Below are positions 49,901-62,789 of a stretch of DNA of 64,000 bases, one piece after another (the first letter of the stretch is position 1; every line of letters begins with the position of its first letter). This DNA is from Brachionus manjavacas (taxonomy: Eukaryota > Rotifera > Eurotatoria > Ploima > Brachionidae): contig JAHQIY010000007.1 of the NCBI GenBank assembly GCA_019054805.1, positions 377,501-441,500 on the forward strand. Reading direction: 5' to 3'. A program made the position numbers and the translations under genes. The notes below the pieces were generated by a model, which was not told the origin of the DNA, searched no databases, and saw only the letters and a program-made list of their open reading frames with translations.

Positions 49901-50891
49901 GCACGGTCTTTATCCGGCGCCCATTTTCGTTAGTCCAAGTGGCAAGCAATCGTCCAAATTGACCACTGTTCTGAACAGACAAAAGCAAAAATTTAAATTT
50001 TTGGGCAAATTCATGGCCAAGGCGGCCCAGGACTTCCGCGTTCTCGACATTCACTTGAGTCCGGTGTTCTACAAATGGCTGGTGAGCGCCGAGGCCGAGA
50101 CTGGCATTCAAGAGCAAGACCTGAGGCTAGTCGACCAACAATTGTACACAAGTGTCGAATCGCTGCGCGCCTACGTCAACAAACGGCGCGCTCTGCTCGT
50201 CCAGGCCTACAGGCAAAAGGAGTTTGTGAGCTCGCTGGAGAGCGACCTGAAAGCGTTGGAGCAAGAAGTGGCCGACTTGGAGCTCGACTTCACACTGCCC
50301 GGTTATCACAATTTTGAATTGGTCAAGGGTGGCAAGGACAAAATGGTCAGCTTGGAAAATTTGGACGACTATTTGAGGCTAGTGGTCGAGTGGACTTTGA
50401 TAAAGGGCGTTCAGGCGCAGGTCGAAAGCTTCAGAGAGGGCTTCGAGTCGGTGCTGCCGCTGAAAAGCCTGCGCGTGTTCTATGCCGACGAGATGGACAG
50501 ATTTTTTTGCGGCTCTAGCTTGAAAAAATGGGACCTTAAGAGTCTGATTGAGTGCACTAGATGCGACCATGGGTACACGCACGAGAGCAGTGCGGTCAAG
50601 TATTTGTTCGAGGTGATGTGCCAGTTTGATGCCGAAGAGCAGCGAATGTTCCTGCAGTTTGTGACTGGCAGTCCCCGACTGCCCATCGGTGGCCTCAGTT
50701 CGCTCAGTCCCGCTTTGACAATTGTCAAAAAGACCATGGACACGGCGAGCATAAATGCAGACAATTATTTGCCATCAGTGATGACATGTGTCAATTATTT
50801 CAAGTTGCCCGAGTATTCAAGTGTACATATATTGAAGGAGAAGTTGTTCAAAGCGATGAAGGACGGTCAATTGTCCTTTCATTTGTCTTAG
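37951..50891 (+). CDS. TRIP12: HECT E3 ubiquitin ligase TRIP12
   Basis: Nuclear ubiquitin ligase acting in N-degron/UFD turnover and DNA-damage control. Exons: 37951-38021, 38066-38172, 41386-42036, 45619-50891; 2033 residues. Residues 1-360 are basic, Ser-rich and disordered; the exon-4 start TGSCAAKS matches vertebrate TRIP12. An ARM-repeat-like region follows (LSDLLQSRGLPSHI, NHACRTLTYMMDSLPRS, LTALEILSRRHSKQIL, RLTHADKKSVESVC). The WWE domain is near residues 725-800 (VIWHWKDEN, SRIIEAAF, IDFNSMLQINEETGTARP). A long acidic tract lies near 48740-48900. The HECT domain fills the last 400 residues ([56 protein letters not shown]), with the catalytic Cys at about residue 2000 in PSVMTCVNYFKLP. 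Exons 1-3 are AT-rich while exon 4 is strongly GC-rich with GC-ending codons. Low-complexity Gln/His and Thr tracts (48220-48620) are unusual. Confidence 0.95.
38365..38450 (+). repeat. Block 1 shared by TRIP12 introns 3 and 4 (copy a)
   Basis: AAGTTATTTGATTGTTTAAA through CTAAATGAGCATAGTGTTCA matches 43069-43156 in the same orientation. Confidence 0.65.
38951..39130 (+). repeat. Block 2 shared by TRIP12 introns 3 and 4 (copy a)
   Basis: Includes GAATCAGCAGCTTTCGAACT and CTGACTCGTGGTCA; matches 43814-43985 over most of its length. Confidence 0.7.
39270..39545 (-). pseudogene. LINE RT fragment in TRIP12 intron 3
   Basis: On the minus strand a degraded frame reads AFDKVWHDGLIFKL (core of the S-K-A-F-D-x-V-W-H motif), then WIRSFLKIRLFRVN, the spacing found in jockey/CR1 reverse transcriptases. 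A trace of GVPQGS follows. It has several stops and frameshifts and is antisense to TRIP12. Confidence 0.6.
39716..40104. mobile_element. MITE, TTGGTCAAAAGTC family (best copy)
   Basis: Inverted ends AGTTGGTCAAAAGTCAAAG (left) and CTTTGACTTTTGACCAACT (right) bracket about 390 bp with internal inverted copies of TTTGACTT words. CATAACC lies just outside both ends, at unequal distances, and may be a remnant target duplication. No coding capacity. Confidence 0.65.
42269..42345 (+). repeat. tRNA-like sequence, probable SINE head or tRNA relic
   Basis: GCAGCCAAGTGGCTAAG resembles a box A/D-arm of a Ser or Leu tRNA, and GATCGATCCC about 40 nt later resembles box B. The anticodon stem pairs poorly and the acceptor ends do not match, so it is not a working tRNA. 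A short unrelated tail follows. Confidence 0.4.
43069..43156 (+). repeat. Block 1 shared by TRIP12 introns 3 and 4 (copy b)
   Basis: Matches 38365-38450; contains CTAAATGAGCATAGTGTTCA. Confidence 0.65.
43483..43640 (-). pseudogene. Decayed CHMP7 3'-coding fragment
   Basis: The plus strand reads GACAACTGATTAAGTTCAT, GGTCATCGAAAC, AATCTAGCTAGAGTACTCTC and CTATAAATATCGAGAATTTC. These line up in order with the CHMP7 gene at 19580-19750 (GATAACAACTGATTAAGCTC, GGCTAGAGTCTCTTC, ATAAATATCCTGAATTTCAC), with small deletions. This is the stretch encoding the acidic C-terminus. Since CHMP7 has no introns, retroposition and DNA duplication cannot be told apart. Confidence 0.65.
43814..43985 (+). repeat. 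Block 2 shared by TRIP12 introns 3 and 4 (copy b)
   Basis: Matches 38951-39130; includes GAATCAGCAGCTTTCGAACT, identical in both. Confidence 0.7.
45258..45275. repeat. CA dinucleotide microsatellite
   Basis: Eight uninterrupted CA units in TRIP12 intron 4. Confidence 0.9.
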
Positions 50892-51258
50892 GATGGCACT
50901 CGATTTTTTTTATAAATGTGTTCTTTTTCCTTTTTTTTTGTCTTCTTTGCTGCCTCTCATTTTAGATAAGTTGTTTGAACGAACACAAATTTTAAACGAG
51001 CTTAACCAAAATTAATCCAAAAGAAGTTGTTACCGCTAAATTTGTTGATTTTCATTGTGATACTGAAAATTGGTGAAAAAAAAGTAAAAAAAAAAATTTA
51101 GAAATTTACTCCGTTTATTAATAATCATGTAATTTGAAGAGCCTTAACATTTTTTTTCATTGATATTTTTTTGGGCCGATTTTTTTGGGAAAATTTTTGC
51201 ACTATTTGAAATTTTATTTTATATAAAACAAATAAACTCCTCTAAAACTTTCAAATTT

Positions 51259-51291
51259 TCTTCTTCTTCTTCTTATTATTATTATTATTTT
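51259..51291. repeat. TTC/TTA trinucleotide microsatellite
   Basis: Tandem TTC units passing into TTA units, then a T run. Confidence 0.85.
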
Positions 51292-52261
51292 TTTTTTTTA
51301 ATTTTTCTATTTTTTTTGCTTTGGGCTAATTTATCATTCTTTTCAAACTTTATTCAATTTAATTAATAAAATAAAGAAATTTAAAAAATTTTAATCATTT
51401 GCTCAATTTCATTTTAGTTTACTAGAGGAAAACTTTTGAAAGAGTTTTGGCCATTTCTAAAAGCCATTTAGTTCGCCAAGACTTCTAGTACACCTACTGA
51501 GTCGATTTGAAAATTTAGAAAAAAAGAAAGCATTGTTTGATTTGTATGTCTCTGTATTTTGTCATTCCAAATCAAGTCTCGCATTCATCGTATTTTGTTG
51601 CAAGCTATTGCTTAACATGTGTTATTCTAAGGAAAATTGTGACATTTTAAGTATAATCAATATTATGCAGTTGGTTTTTCGACCCTCTTAGATTTTATCA
51701 TCCTTTGAAAATTTTATTTTTTCATCAAATTTAAAATCCAAAAAATTTTTAATTTTTAATTACGTTAAGGTCAAAGAAGGTTTTTATTACCTTGCCAAGC
51801 AAATTCTGAAATATTCTGTAAATAAATTGAAAATCAGCAACAAGCTTTGCCACAGATTAGACAAAATTTAAAATATTTTTGTGTTATTATCAAATTTTTT
51901 TTAACAAATTCAATTTTTTTTTTCTCTTAATATTTGTGCACAATTATTTTAGTAGAAATTCCACAGAATTAATAAAAATCGCCAAAATAAAATAATGCAC
52001 TAATAAAGTTAATATTGTGTCAATTTTTTTATTTAAAATAAACATAATAAGTAAAAATACGAAAAAATTTAATTTTTTTTCTTAGCACAACCATTTGCTC
52101 GGGATGATTCGAATGAGTCTCCTCTGATAATTAATCAATTCTAAAACCAAAGCTGACCCTTGAACCGACAATAACATCGACTAATCCCATCTTGTTTGCT
52201 ATTTAACTCTCAAAAATTCCCGTTTATCTCACCGTTTTTCACTTTCGATTCTATTTCCTTA

Positions 52262-52450
52262 AAAATTATCAAAAAATTCAGATAGTTTAAATTCGAAATT
52301 CTTGCCTCTTGTTCTTTTGTTTGACTTTTGCAAGACTTTCTGACATGGAAACGATTCCACATCATTAAGAGTTTCGTCTTCAGGATTTAGTAATACGCTT
52401 TCACTTGATTTGGTCTGATCGGCGGATTGCATAAAAATGTTCACTTTTAT
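52262..52450 (-). CDS. Possible small gene or terminal exon, unrecognised
   Basis: From the internal ATG the frame gives about 57 residues: an acidic, Ser-rich start (SSESVLLNPEDETLNDVES), then a basic NKRTRGKN and a short aromatic end. Composition is protein-like, unlike the Phe/Lys/Ile/Asn frames of nearby non-coding DNA. No upstream exon or clear acceptor could be linked. It may be spurious. Confidence 0.25.
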
Positions 52451-54654
52451 CAATAAAAACTTCAAGTCATTTACTATTTGAATGAGTGCTCAATTTGTTG
52501 TCAATTAAAAAAATATTGAGCCTTTAAGATTTTATTTGCAATTTATTTGATAAAAGTTGTAAATTTAATAGATTTGTTATGTTTTCATTGATTTAATTAT
52601 TTTATTTAAAATATGTTCGGAAAAAAATAAAGAGATAAAACTAAATAATTTTTGTTGATACTTTATAGAAGTTTGAAGTAATTTTTACAAAATTTATTGT
52701 GTTCGATTTATTGTGACTGACAGCCATTTTTTACCAAAAAATAGAAAAAATCAAATCTTTTTATTTTAAAAAACGATTAAAGAAATTTACTTTTTGTGTT
52801 CTCTAAACTTTTTTTGCTTATCTTTGATAAATAATGTAGTTTATTGTATCTAAAAATAATATATCGTTTAAAAAAAAATGGTCGTTGAGTGTTAAAATCA
52901 ATCTACAAAGCTTTGTTTTTAAATGTTAGATTAAATCAGTCTAGTGAAAATTTGTCTATTTAATTAGGATAAAGTTGTGGCGATTATATCTTATTAAAGC
53001 ATTAAACAATTTTCAAAAAATCATTAATTTGTGTTAAAAACTCTTGAATTTTAGCCAGAAATAATTGATAAAATTTTCAAAAATTCAAAACCAGGAATTT
53101 TTTAAAAAAATTTTCAGCTGCTTCAAAAAAAATCACTCTTGTCAATAGATTTTTTTTTAATTCAAAATTTAAGACTAAAAGATCCAAAGAAGTTGAACAA
53201 TAGTATATAATATTTTTTTAAACAAACTTACCTTAGCTTTTATATAAGTTTATGACATAAAAATTAACCTTTTGACTAAATTGAACACTTGCGGCTTCTA
53301 GGTTTGTCAACAATCCGTAAAATAATTCAAGTTTCGATTGAGCTCAGTCTTGTCGAACGAGTTTTGTGCTCTTAAAAATAAAATTTAATATTTTAAGAGG
53401 TCTTTTTTTAAATTTAAATTTCATTCTAAATAAAATATGGCACAAATCTATCAAGACTTGTTATTGTCGTTTTTTTTTGTCCTCCATTTATTAAAAATTT
53501 TTCTATAACTAAATTTAATTTACACTCTCGCTTAGAAACACTCTTATTCAAAGCATTCAGTTAGTCTAAAAAACTTTGGCTTATAAATTAAAATATTTAA
53601 AATAAAATAAAAAAATAATCTAAATTTTTAACTTGGATTTTATTATTAAAAAATTAGAGTCAAAAAGAGCTCAGATTTTAAAATTTTTTTGGTAATTATT
53701 AATTTACGCATGTGATCAGCTAATCAAAATTACTCATCGATAGTGAAAAATATTTTTTTCTATTCAAAATAAACATATCAAGAATGTCGATAAATATTTT
53801 CATTTGCACCTGAGCTTATTATTTGGATCTAAAATGCGCTAAAAAATCTTTTATTTGCATCTTATATTTTTAGTATGCATTCGTAATATCAATAATTGTT
53901 TATAGTGCCTAAAATTGTGTTAAACTTAAACATTCAATCTCAAGTGAGAATCAATTTAAAAATAGACATTTTTTGCTTAATCCATTCTTTATCAATTGTC
54001 TTGTTTTTTTTTTAGAATAGGACTTTTTTGTCTAAATTTATTATTTTTAAGACAAATATTCTTACAGAAAAAGATAAACATGACGATTTTTCTAGTAATA
54101 AATTAAAATTATATGAAAAGATGAGAAAAAAAATTACACAATTTATCAAACGCTGATTTTAGGTATTATAGCTAAATTAAATTTAGGGTTTAGGCGACAA
54201 ATTATTTTTGTTTCTAATCAATAATTATTTTAGAATTATGAAGATAGAGCCGTGTTGTGGATGCAATAGTTTATTTTGTCTCGAGGAATAACAAAAACAA
54301 AACAAAATAAAAGAAAAAGGAGAATAAAAAATTTCAAAAAATGCTAATATTTTAATAATTAATTTACACGAATAAATAAAATTAGAACAAATTTAAAATA
54401 AAATTAAAATTTCTCTCATAGTGAAAAAAGATTATAAGATTATAAATGCAGTGATTATGAAAATGCAATGAAAATGCGCTTTTTTTCTTCATATTTTAAT
54501 TGACTAATTTAACCATAACTTAATGTTGACAGACACTGGGCGCTTTTCTATCTAAACCACATATTCCAATCTTTAGATCTCTTTTTAAACCAACATGTGT
54601 AACCACCTGAAATAAACAAGAATTTAAAAAACCAATTAGCCCCAAAAAAAGTAA

Positions 54655-56113
<1,459 letters not shown>

Positions 56114-56636
56114 GATTGTTTGATAAACCCGTCCGTTTTTTAGTTGTTTTTTTGCCATTTATTGTAAATTAAATATTGTTTAAATTTATAAGAAATGATT
56201 GAATTGATGATGAAATATTGAAGTTTTTTTTTTATTTTTTTTCTGTCGGGTCAAAGGGTACGCTTTGGTTGCACTTTAAAGGACCTTATTAATCAAAACC
56301 TTGGTGGATTTTATGTTTTTTTTTTTTTCGATTTAACGAAATCATGATTAGAGCTTAAACTTCAAGGTTTTTTACATTTGGAAGTTTTTATTTATGATGA
56401 TGTATTTTTTTAAAAACTATTCAAAACTTAAACAAAAAACAAAAAATTTTAACATTAAATTCAAAATTTTTTTCACTAAATTATAATTTTATTATTATCA
56501 ATAAAATTTAGATTTTTTGTTCGAGTGAATGAAATCGCTCCATTACCTCGAACTATTCCAAAATTTAGCTCTGATTTTTGGCTTTTTTTATTCAAAAATT
56601 TTTATTGTAACAAGATTTTTTAACTTAAAACAATTT

Positions 56637-56893
56637 AATATGAAACAAAGCTTTTGATACAAATAGGTTTTTGTGGAGGATGGATGGATCACTGAATCTA
56701 GTAAAAGATTAGTGGGAAGAATCTTTTATCACTTTGAGACACCATAAGAATATTCTCCCCAACATTTTACATTATGGAGTTTTTAGTAAATTTTATTCAT
56801 TAAAAGTCTCAAATCGAAATATCTTTACAAGATTCAGTGATCCATCCATTCTCCACAAAAACTTAATTTGTAACAAAAGCTTTGTTTTATATT
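56637..56893. mobile_element. Foldback/MITE-like inverted repeat
   Basis: Left arm 56637-56706 and right arm 56819-56893 are inverted copies (AACAAAGCTTTTG, TTTTTGTGGAG, GATGGATGGATCACTGAATC) around a 110-bp spacer. No coding capacity. Confidence 0.7.
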
Positions 56894-57199
56894 TAATTTT
56901 TTTGTGTTTAAATATTTTTTTTCAAAATAATAGAACAGAAACAGAAATAGAACCGATAATAATTATTTATCGACAAAAAATCGGTGGCAAATTTTTTAAA
57001 AATTAAAAAAAAATAATATTTTTAACTTTTTAAAATTGATTTTCTTTATCTAATAAAAAATTAATTCTTCGAATAACTTTAAGATTTTTAGTGAATAGAT
57101 GTTTCTTATTTTTTTTTAATAAAATTTTTTTGTTGTTGTCTTTCTGCACCGAACTAAAGGTTCCTCAGATTAAAATAATTAAGTAAGATTTAATATACT

Positions 57200-57452
57200 T
57201 GTCACGTATCTCAGAAGATAGACGCGTCTAGATGCTGATATAAACATTAATATATTAAATCACACCTTGTCTTAATTATAAGCCCGTGTTCTTGACACGA
57301 ACTCGTGGGTATAAATAATGATTCCATTCTCAGTGCTATGGAGATATATTTTAGTTATTACACTACTTATATAAATTTTTAGAGCTCAACAATTATTTAA
57401 TAAACTATTCAAAAGTATACTTGTTTTATCATTCATTAACCCGCCTTACACA
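57200..57452 (+). mobile_element. Solo-LTR-like segment
   Basis: Begins TGTCACGTATCTC and ends CCGCCTTACACA (TG...CA). A TATA box (GGGTATAAATAATG, about 57310) and an AATAAA (about 57399) lie inside in the order expected of an LTR. No target duplication or partner LTR was seen. Confidence 0.3.
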
Positions 57453-59847
57453 GATCATAGATGTTTATTTATTGAACAGCTCAGGAAATAAAGAAGAAAT
57501 AGTTATACATAAAGGAGTTGGATAAGTCGTGATTCCAAACCTGTTTCGTATTCCTCTACCGGTATGACAATTAATGGAATATTAGCCAAAAATATGTCTA
57601 TCTTTTCCAAACATTCTTAAAAAGTAGATTTGAGACTGTTAATGAATTAAATCTACCAAAAACCTAATAATGTAGAATGTTGGAAGGAATATCATATTTT
57701 TGAGTTTTCAATGACTTGTATTTTTTGATATTCTCAAAAGAGTAATCTAAAACTAATCTTTTTTGTAAAGATTTCCAGATGTTTTGGGTTTTAGGCCCCA
57801 TTTCTTATTTTAGAGAATTTTTTATTAAGTTACATCTTAAATTACACCGTTCTTTTAATTCACCCATCATGAAATCAAATGTTAGTTTGGATTTTAGCGT
57901 AATTCCCAGGTAAAGACTATGTAGCATGAATTTTCAACAGATAAAGAGTTAAGTTAATTTTGTTTTGATAATAAGAAAAATTAAAAAAATTTAAAACAAA
58001 AAATCGAAAAATACTTTCAAAACCAGTTTTAAATATAGAACCGGTTCATTTAAAAACTGATTTAAAACCGACTTTTAGGAACCGTTCTATCATGTAATGA
58101 TTACTTATGAACCAAGCTTTTATAAATCTTAAGACCAAGTTCACCTTCTAAATAATAACCAAACAAATCCCACTTTTTCTATTTGTTCAAATGAATCTTC
58201 ATAATTTTGTTTTAATTTTGATTTTCTTCGGTGATTGCAGCCTTTAATTTAATTTTACTCAATTTTAGATGTAAAATAAATCCAAATTCTTTTTGTTAAA
58301 AATTTCTTGTCTTTTTCAAAAATAAAATTTTGAAGGCATAGTGAATTTTTGAATTAAAAAAGACAAAAATTAAAATCCTAATATATATTTTTGCTTTGGG
58401 TTAACAACCCGTTCGGAAAATTACTTTGTATCGCCCGAATTTAGTCTCTGCAATAAACCTAAAATTTAATAACTATTTTTGTCAATTATTTCTAAATTTT
58501 TTAAATTATTGTTTGCAAATATGCTCATACTAAAAGATTAAAAAAAAACTTGCCAATGTGGAAACTGATGATTCAGACTCGTTTCAGCGTGTAAGCTTAA
58601 ATTAAAAAATTGTTTGAAATGATCATTTTCCATTCTATGACAATTCAAAGGCTAATTGGCTAAACAAAAGCAATTATTTACTTTTGCTCACATTGTATTT
58701 TAAAAATTTTCAGATAATTTAATTTAAAATATTCACCTATCCTTATGCTTATATACACTTTTAGAATGCTTTCCTGATAGTTTATTATTTTTTGAAAATT
58801 TCTTAAATAAGTGTTTTCCTATAGCCTTTTAATTTAATGACAATTTAGGAAAAGGTAAAAAAAATTTTGGTCGAACAAATGCTTTTGTTACTAAAGCAAA
58901 AAAAAAATTTAAAAATAATAAAATAAAAAAATATTAAACTTTAAGTATTTTTTTTCAAAATAAACCATACTTGTCAAGTCAAGTCAATGATTTAATAAAT
59001 CTATATTTGATACCAATAAAGTAGTTGCTTCCAAATTCCTGGCCGTTAATCTTGACCTATGTGCTCTGTAAATATAACCAGATTAGAAAATAATTCTTTC
59101 AACTGGTCCAGATAAAGCAGGTATTGATAAAAATTTTTGTGCAAGTCATGACTTTGACTTAATAAAAAAAAATTTAAGTCAAATTATAACTTTGCCTTAA
59201 ATTTTTGTGACTAAGATTTAAAACTGTGACTTATAAACAAGTCTGAAATAAACTAATTAGACCAAAAAATAAAAATAATTTGCCTATATTTAAAAATTAA
59301 TTTAAACCCAGAATATATGGGCAACTTGTGCACGCAATTAGACTTGACGACGCAGTTTTTAAACAAGGGTTTATTTGCAATTTTAATTTTAATTTTTGAA
59401 AAATATTTAAAAAAAATTTCAATCACAATAAAATTTATTAAGAAATGAGCCAATATAGCAGATAATAGAAAAAAACAAGTTTCAATTTTAAGCAAATTTA
59501 ATATAATTTATTTTATTTGTTAACATTCAAAAGAGAACAGAAAATTTAACTAAATTTTAATTTATTAAAATGAAAAAGTCGTCTTTTTGGTTTTTTATCA
59601 TTTTATAATTTTAAATTATTGTTATTTTAGTTTTATTTATTGCATATAATTTTTTCCTTTATTTTATTTCGACACTTTTCAAATCTAGTTCATTCACTTA
59701 TTCATTTGTTTTCCAGATTTTTTTTAAATTGTTTGAGCAATCTTAATTAAGCAATTTTAATAATCAAAATTAACATACTAATAATCTAAAAATATAATTT
59801 TTGTATATTTTAACATTAAGTTTTCTCAATTTTTCTCATTCTTAATA

Positions 59848-61640
59848 ATGAATAAATATTTTAGCATTTTAAATGAACACTTTGAAAACTTAATTAACGA
59901 AATCGACGTCACTAGCGAAAAGCTTATATCTTGTAAATCATGCTCAAAAGATATTGATTTAATCAACAAGACTCGCTCGGACTTTTTATCAGAAATCGAT
60001 GAACATAAAATTCAAATTATTCAAAAATTTCATAATGCAAATTTTCGAATTCAAAACAACTCCAAACTTAGCAAACACGATCTTTTTAAAGATAACTTTG
60101 CTTTTTTACTTCACGTAAGAGATAAATTTCCACTAAGACTCGTTCTTGTAATCATAGACTGGTATCTTTCCGAAGAATGCTTCGGAATATTCAAACAACC
60201 GTATTCTAAAATAAAGTAAAAAATTTTTTATGCTTAAATGTTTAAATTTTATATTTTATAATTAGAGACTCTCTGATTTTTGAGTCTGAGTCAGATTATT
60301 TCCAAGTTTCAAACCAAGTAATATGAATTTATTTTTCAATTAAATAAAGAAAATTTTTTTAATTTTTACCAAGTGCGATTATTATTTTGTTCTAACAATA
60401 ATACTGATTGAAAAATTGTCGAATTTTTTTGAAGAGAAAAATTCAAATGGAATTTTAAAAATTTCAAAAAATCAACTTGTCCGGACCAAAAATATTGATT
60501 TACTGAATGAAAATATTGAGCACTTATTGCCTTTTGGTAAATTCGAAAATTTGGAATCTCTAGGTAATTATTTGAAAGATTAGAAAAAAATTTGAATTAT
60601 TTTTTTAAGATTTATCAAAAAATTTGATTAAAAATATCGAAAAAGGAACTTTTGATGAGGTAAAAAATTTACAAAAGCTGATCATCGAATGTAACGAATT
60701 GAAATTTATTGATGAAAACTTATTTGACAATTTAATGGCCTTAAAATACTTAGATTTAAGCGACAATCAGATTATCCATTTGAAGCCGAATACTTTCAAT
60801 CATTTGAATAATCTAATCGAACTATTTCTGAGCGAAAACCAAATAGTAATTATAGAAAGAAATTTATTCAAATATTTAAAAAATCTCGAGCGCTTAGATT
60901 TATCACTTAACTTAATAGTTCAAATTGATGAATGTGCTTTTAAAAATTTAACAAATTTGCAACATTTATATCTAAATTGGAACAATTTGATGACAATTTC
61001 CCCAAATTGTTTTTCAAATTTAGTCCAACTAAAAGAACTTCAGCTAGAAAAAAATTCTTTAGAACGCTTGGTTCCAGAATGGTTTATAAATTTAAAAAGT
61101 TTATCAAAATTTTTTGTTAACAACAACTTTATTGAACTAATTGATCGCAACTCGTTCAAATATTTGCATTCACTCAAAAAGTTAAATCTTAGCTATAACC
61201 GTATTCAATCTATTGAAGCAAACAGCTTTTTGAATTTGACCAATTTGAGCAAGCTTTATATCCGTGGTAATTCAATCGAGGTTATAACTGATGAAATGTT
61301 CACTGGGTTGTTTAATTTGGTAAGTCTCTGTTTGGACGAAAACAAAATTGGATCTATTGAAGATAAATCGTTCAAAGATTTGAAAAAATTAAAAATTTTA
61401 TCTTTAAAAGAAAATTATTTAACTGAATTAAAATGGTCGAATTTAGCTGGTCTTTCAGAGCTTGAAAAATTGGTTGTTCAAAATAATTTAATCAGTTCTA
61501 TAGAGATAAACATTTTTCGAATGATGCCAAAAATACAAGAAGTTGATGTCCGAGCAAATAGGCTCAAAAATATCGATGATTTGACTGAACAAATCAATAA
61601 ATGCGTGCTATCGGAAAATTTTACCTTAAAAACTAGATAA
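59848..61640 (+). CDS. Leucine-rich-repeat protein, second copy of the architecture
   Basis: Role unknown; probably a binding scaffold. Exons: 59848-60215, 60266-60317 (52 nt), 60374-60563, 60610-61640; 546 residues. Continuous phases and the junction ESL|DLSKNLI across the last intron support the splicing. An N-terminal helical region of about 200 residues includes a CKSC pair and a hydrophobic LRLVLVIIDWYL. It is followed by about 13 regular 24-residue LRRs such as LKYLDLSDNQIIHLKPNTF and LKKLNLSYNRIQSIEANSF. There is no signal peptide, transmembrane anchor or LRR-capping cysteine cluster. It shares layout and repeat style with 26107-28019, on the opposite strand 32 kb away, but the N-terminal regions have diverged. 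Confidence 0.8.
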
Positions 61641-62789
61641 ATTTTGAAAATATTTAGTAATTTATTTTTGATGTAATTATAAATTTTTTTTCAAATACTA
61701 TTTTGAAGAAAATTATCTTAAAAATACATTTTTTAAATTATTTTAAACCTAGAATATTTATAAATTAATACGGATTCAAAGTGGTGTTTTTGAGAGAAAT
61801 CAAAATTTTTTTTTAATTCTATCTTGTCACGCTCTTTGAACTTTAAAATTATTAAATAATACATTGTCATTTGACAATCTCTCATCAACTTAATTTTATA
61901 TCCAGCTAGTTACATAATTCAAAAGGCCCCCTGATATTTATAAGTTAAAATTAATCAGCTTTATTTAATTTTCAAAAATTTCATTCATCATTCATCTGAT
62001 ATTTTAAAAAAGGAAAATTTTTTTTAATTTTTTTTTAATTTTAAAAAATGAAAAAGCTTTTAATTCATCAAATTAATTAGGCATCAATTTTCAATACTTA
62101 TTTTCAATATAATTTAAAATAGCGTGCAGTTTCGGATAATTCGCACAAATGAAGCAGAGTTCGGATGTAAAGATTTTTTTTCTTTAATTAATTTGAAGAA
62201 CAAGACCATTACAAAAAAAACTGAAATTTTCCTTTTTGTCCTTGAAAATTTGTAAAAAATTTCCAGAGTTGGTCAAGAGTTCTGACTTTAAGTTTGATTT
62301 TAATTTCGAGATTTTGGTTTCATTAAATACAAAAATTTTGAAAAAATTAAATAATTTTAAAAAATGTTCAAAATATCTTGAGTCCAAGTTTTGAATTGTA
62401 TTGAAAAAAAATAAAAATAAAAAATCAAAGGCTGGTCTAGATGCATCTTAAATCTCACTTTTGCATCAATGATGCATCTCGAACCCCCTTGTTCTAAAAA
62501 ATATCCAAATTCTACTTAATGAGTCAGTGGTACCAAAAAAAATAAATTATTAATAAACATATTGAATATTTTTGTATGAGCGTTATGATTTTATTTATTA
62601 ACTAGAAAAAAATAAAGAATACTTTTTAATGATACAAATAAATTTTCCAAAGCAAAATCACTCCGACCTAGAGTGACAAGTTATTTTAAAAAAAATATTT
62701 GATAAAAATTTATTAGTTTAAATAAATTACAATTATAAACAAAACGGAAATCTCGAATCATAAATATAATGAAAATTTGCTATTTTCAA
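61641..62789. other. Convergent intergenic region
   Basis: Lies between the 3' ends of the LRR gene (+) and PKNOX (-). A partial TTGGTCAAAAGTC-family copy begins near 62264 (AGAGTTGGTCAAGAGTTCTG). Otherwise AT-rich. Confidence 0.6.

Noticed and set aside
45692..50764. Many long open frames on the minus strand and in other plus frames across TRIP12 exon 4 (for example 46767-47366 and 47078-47998)
   Set aside because: They are shadows created by GC-rich codon use; their residues are Arg/His/Val/Leu-biased and no family motifs appear, whereas the plus frame is unmistakable TRIP12.
59253..59495. 80-residue minus-strand frame
   Set aside because: Phe/Ile/Lys-rich, lacks motifs, and overlaps AT-rich intergenic DNA beside a MITE trace.
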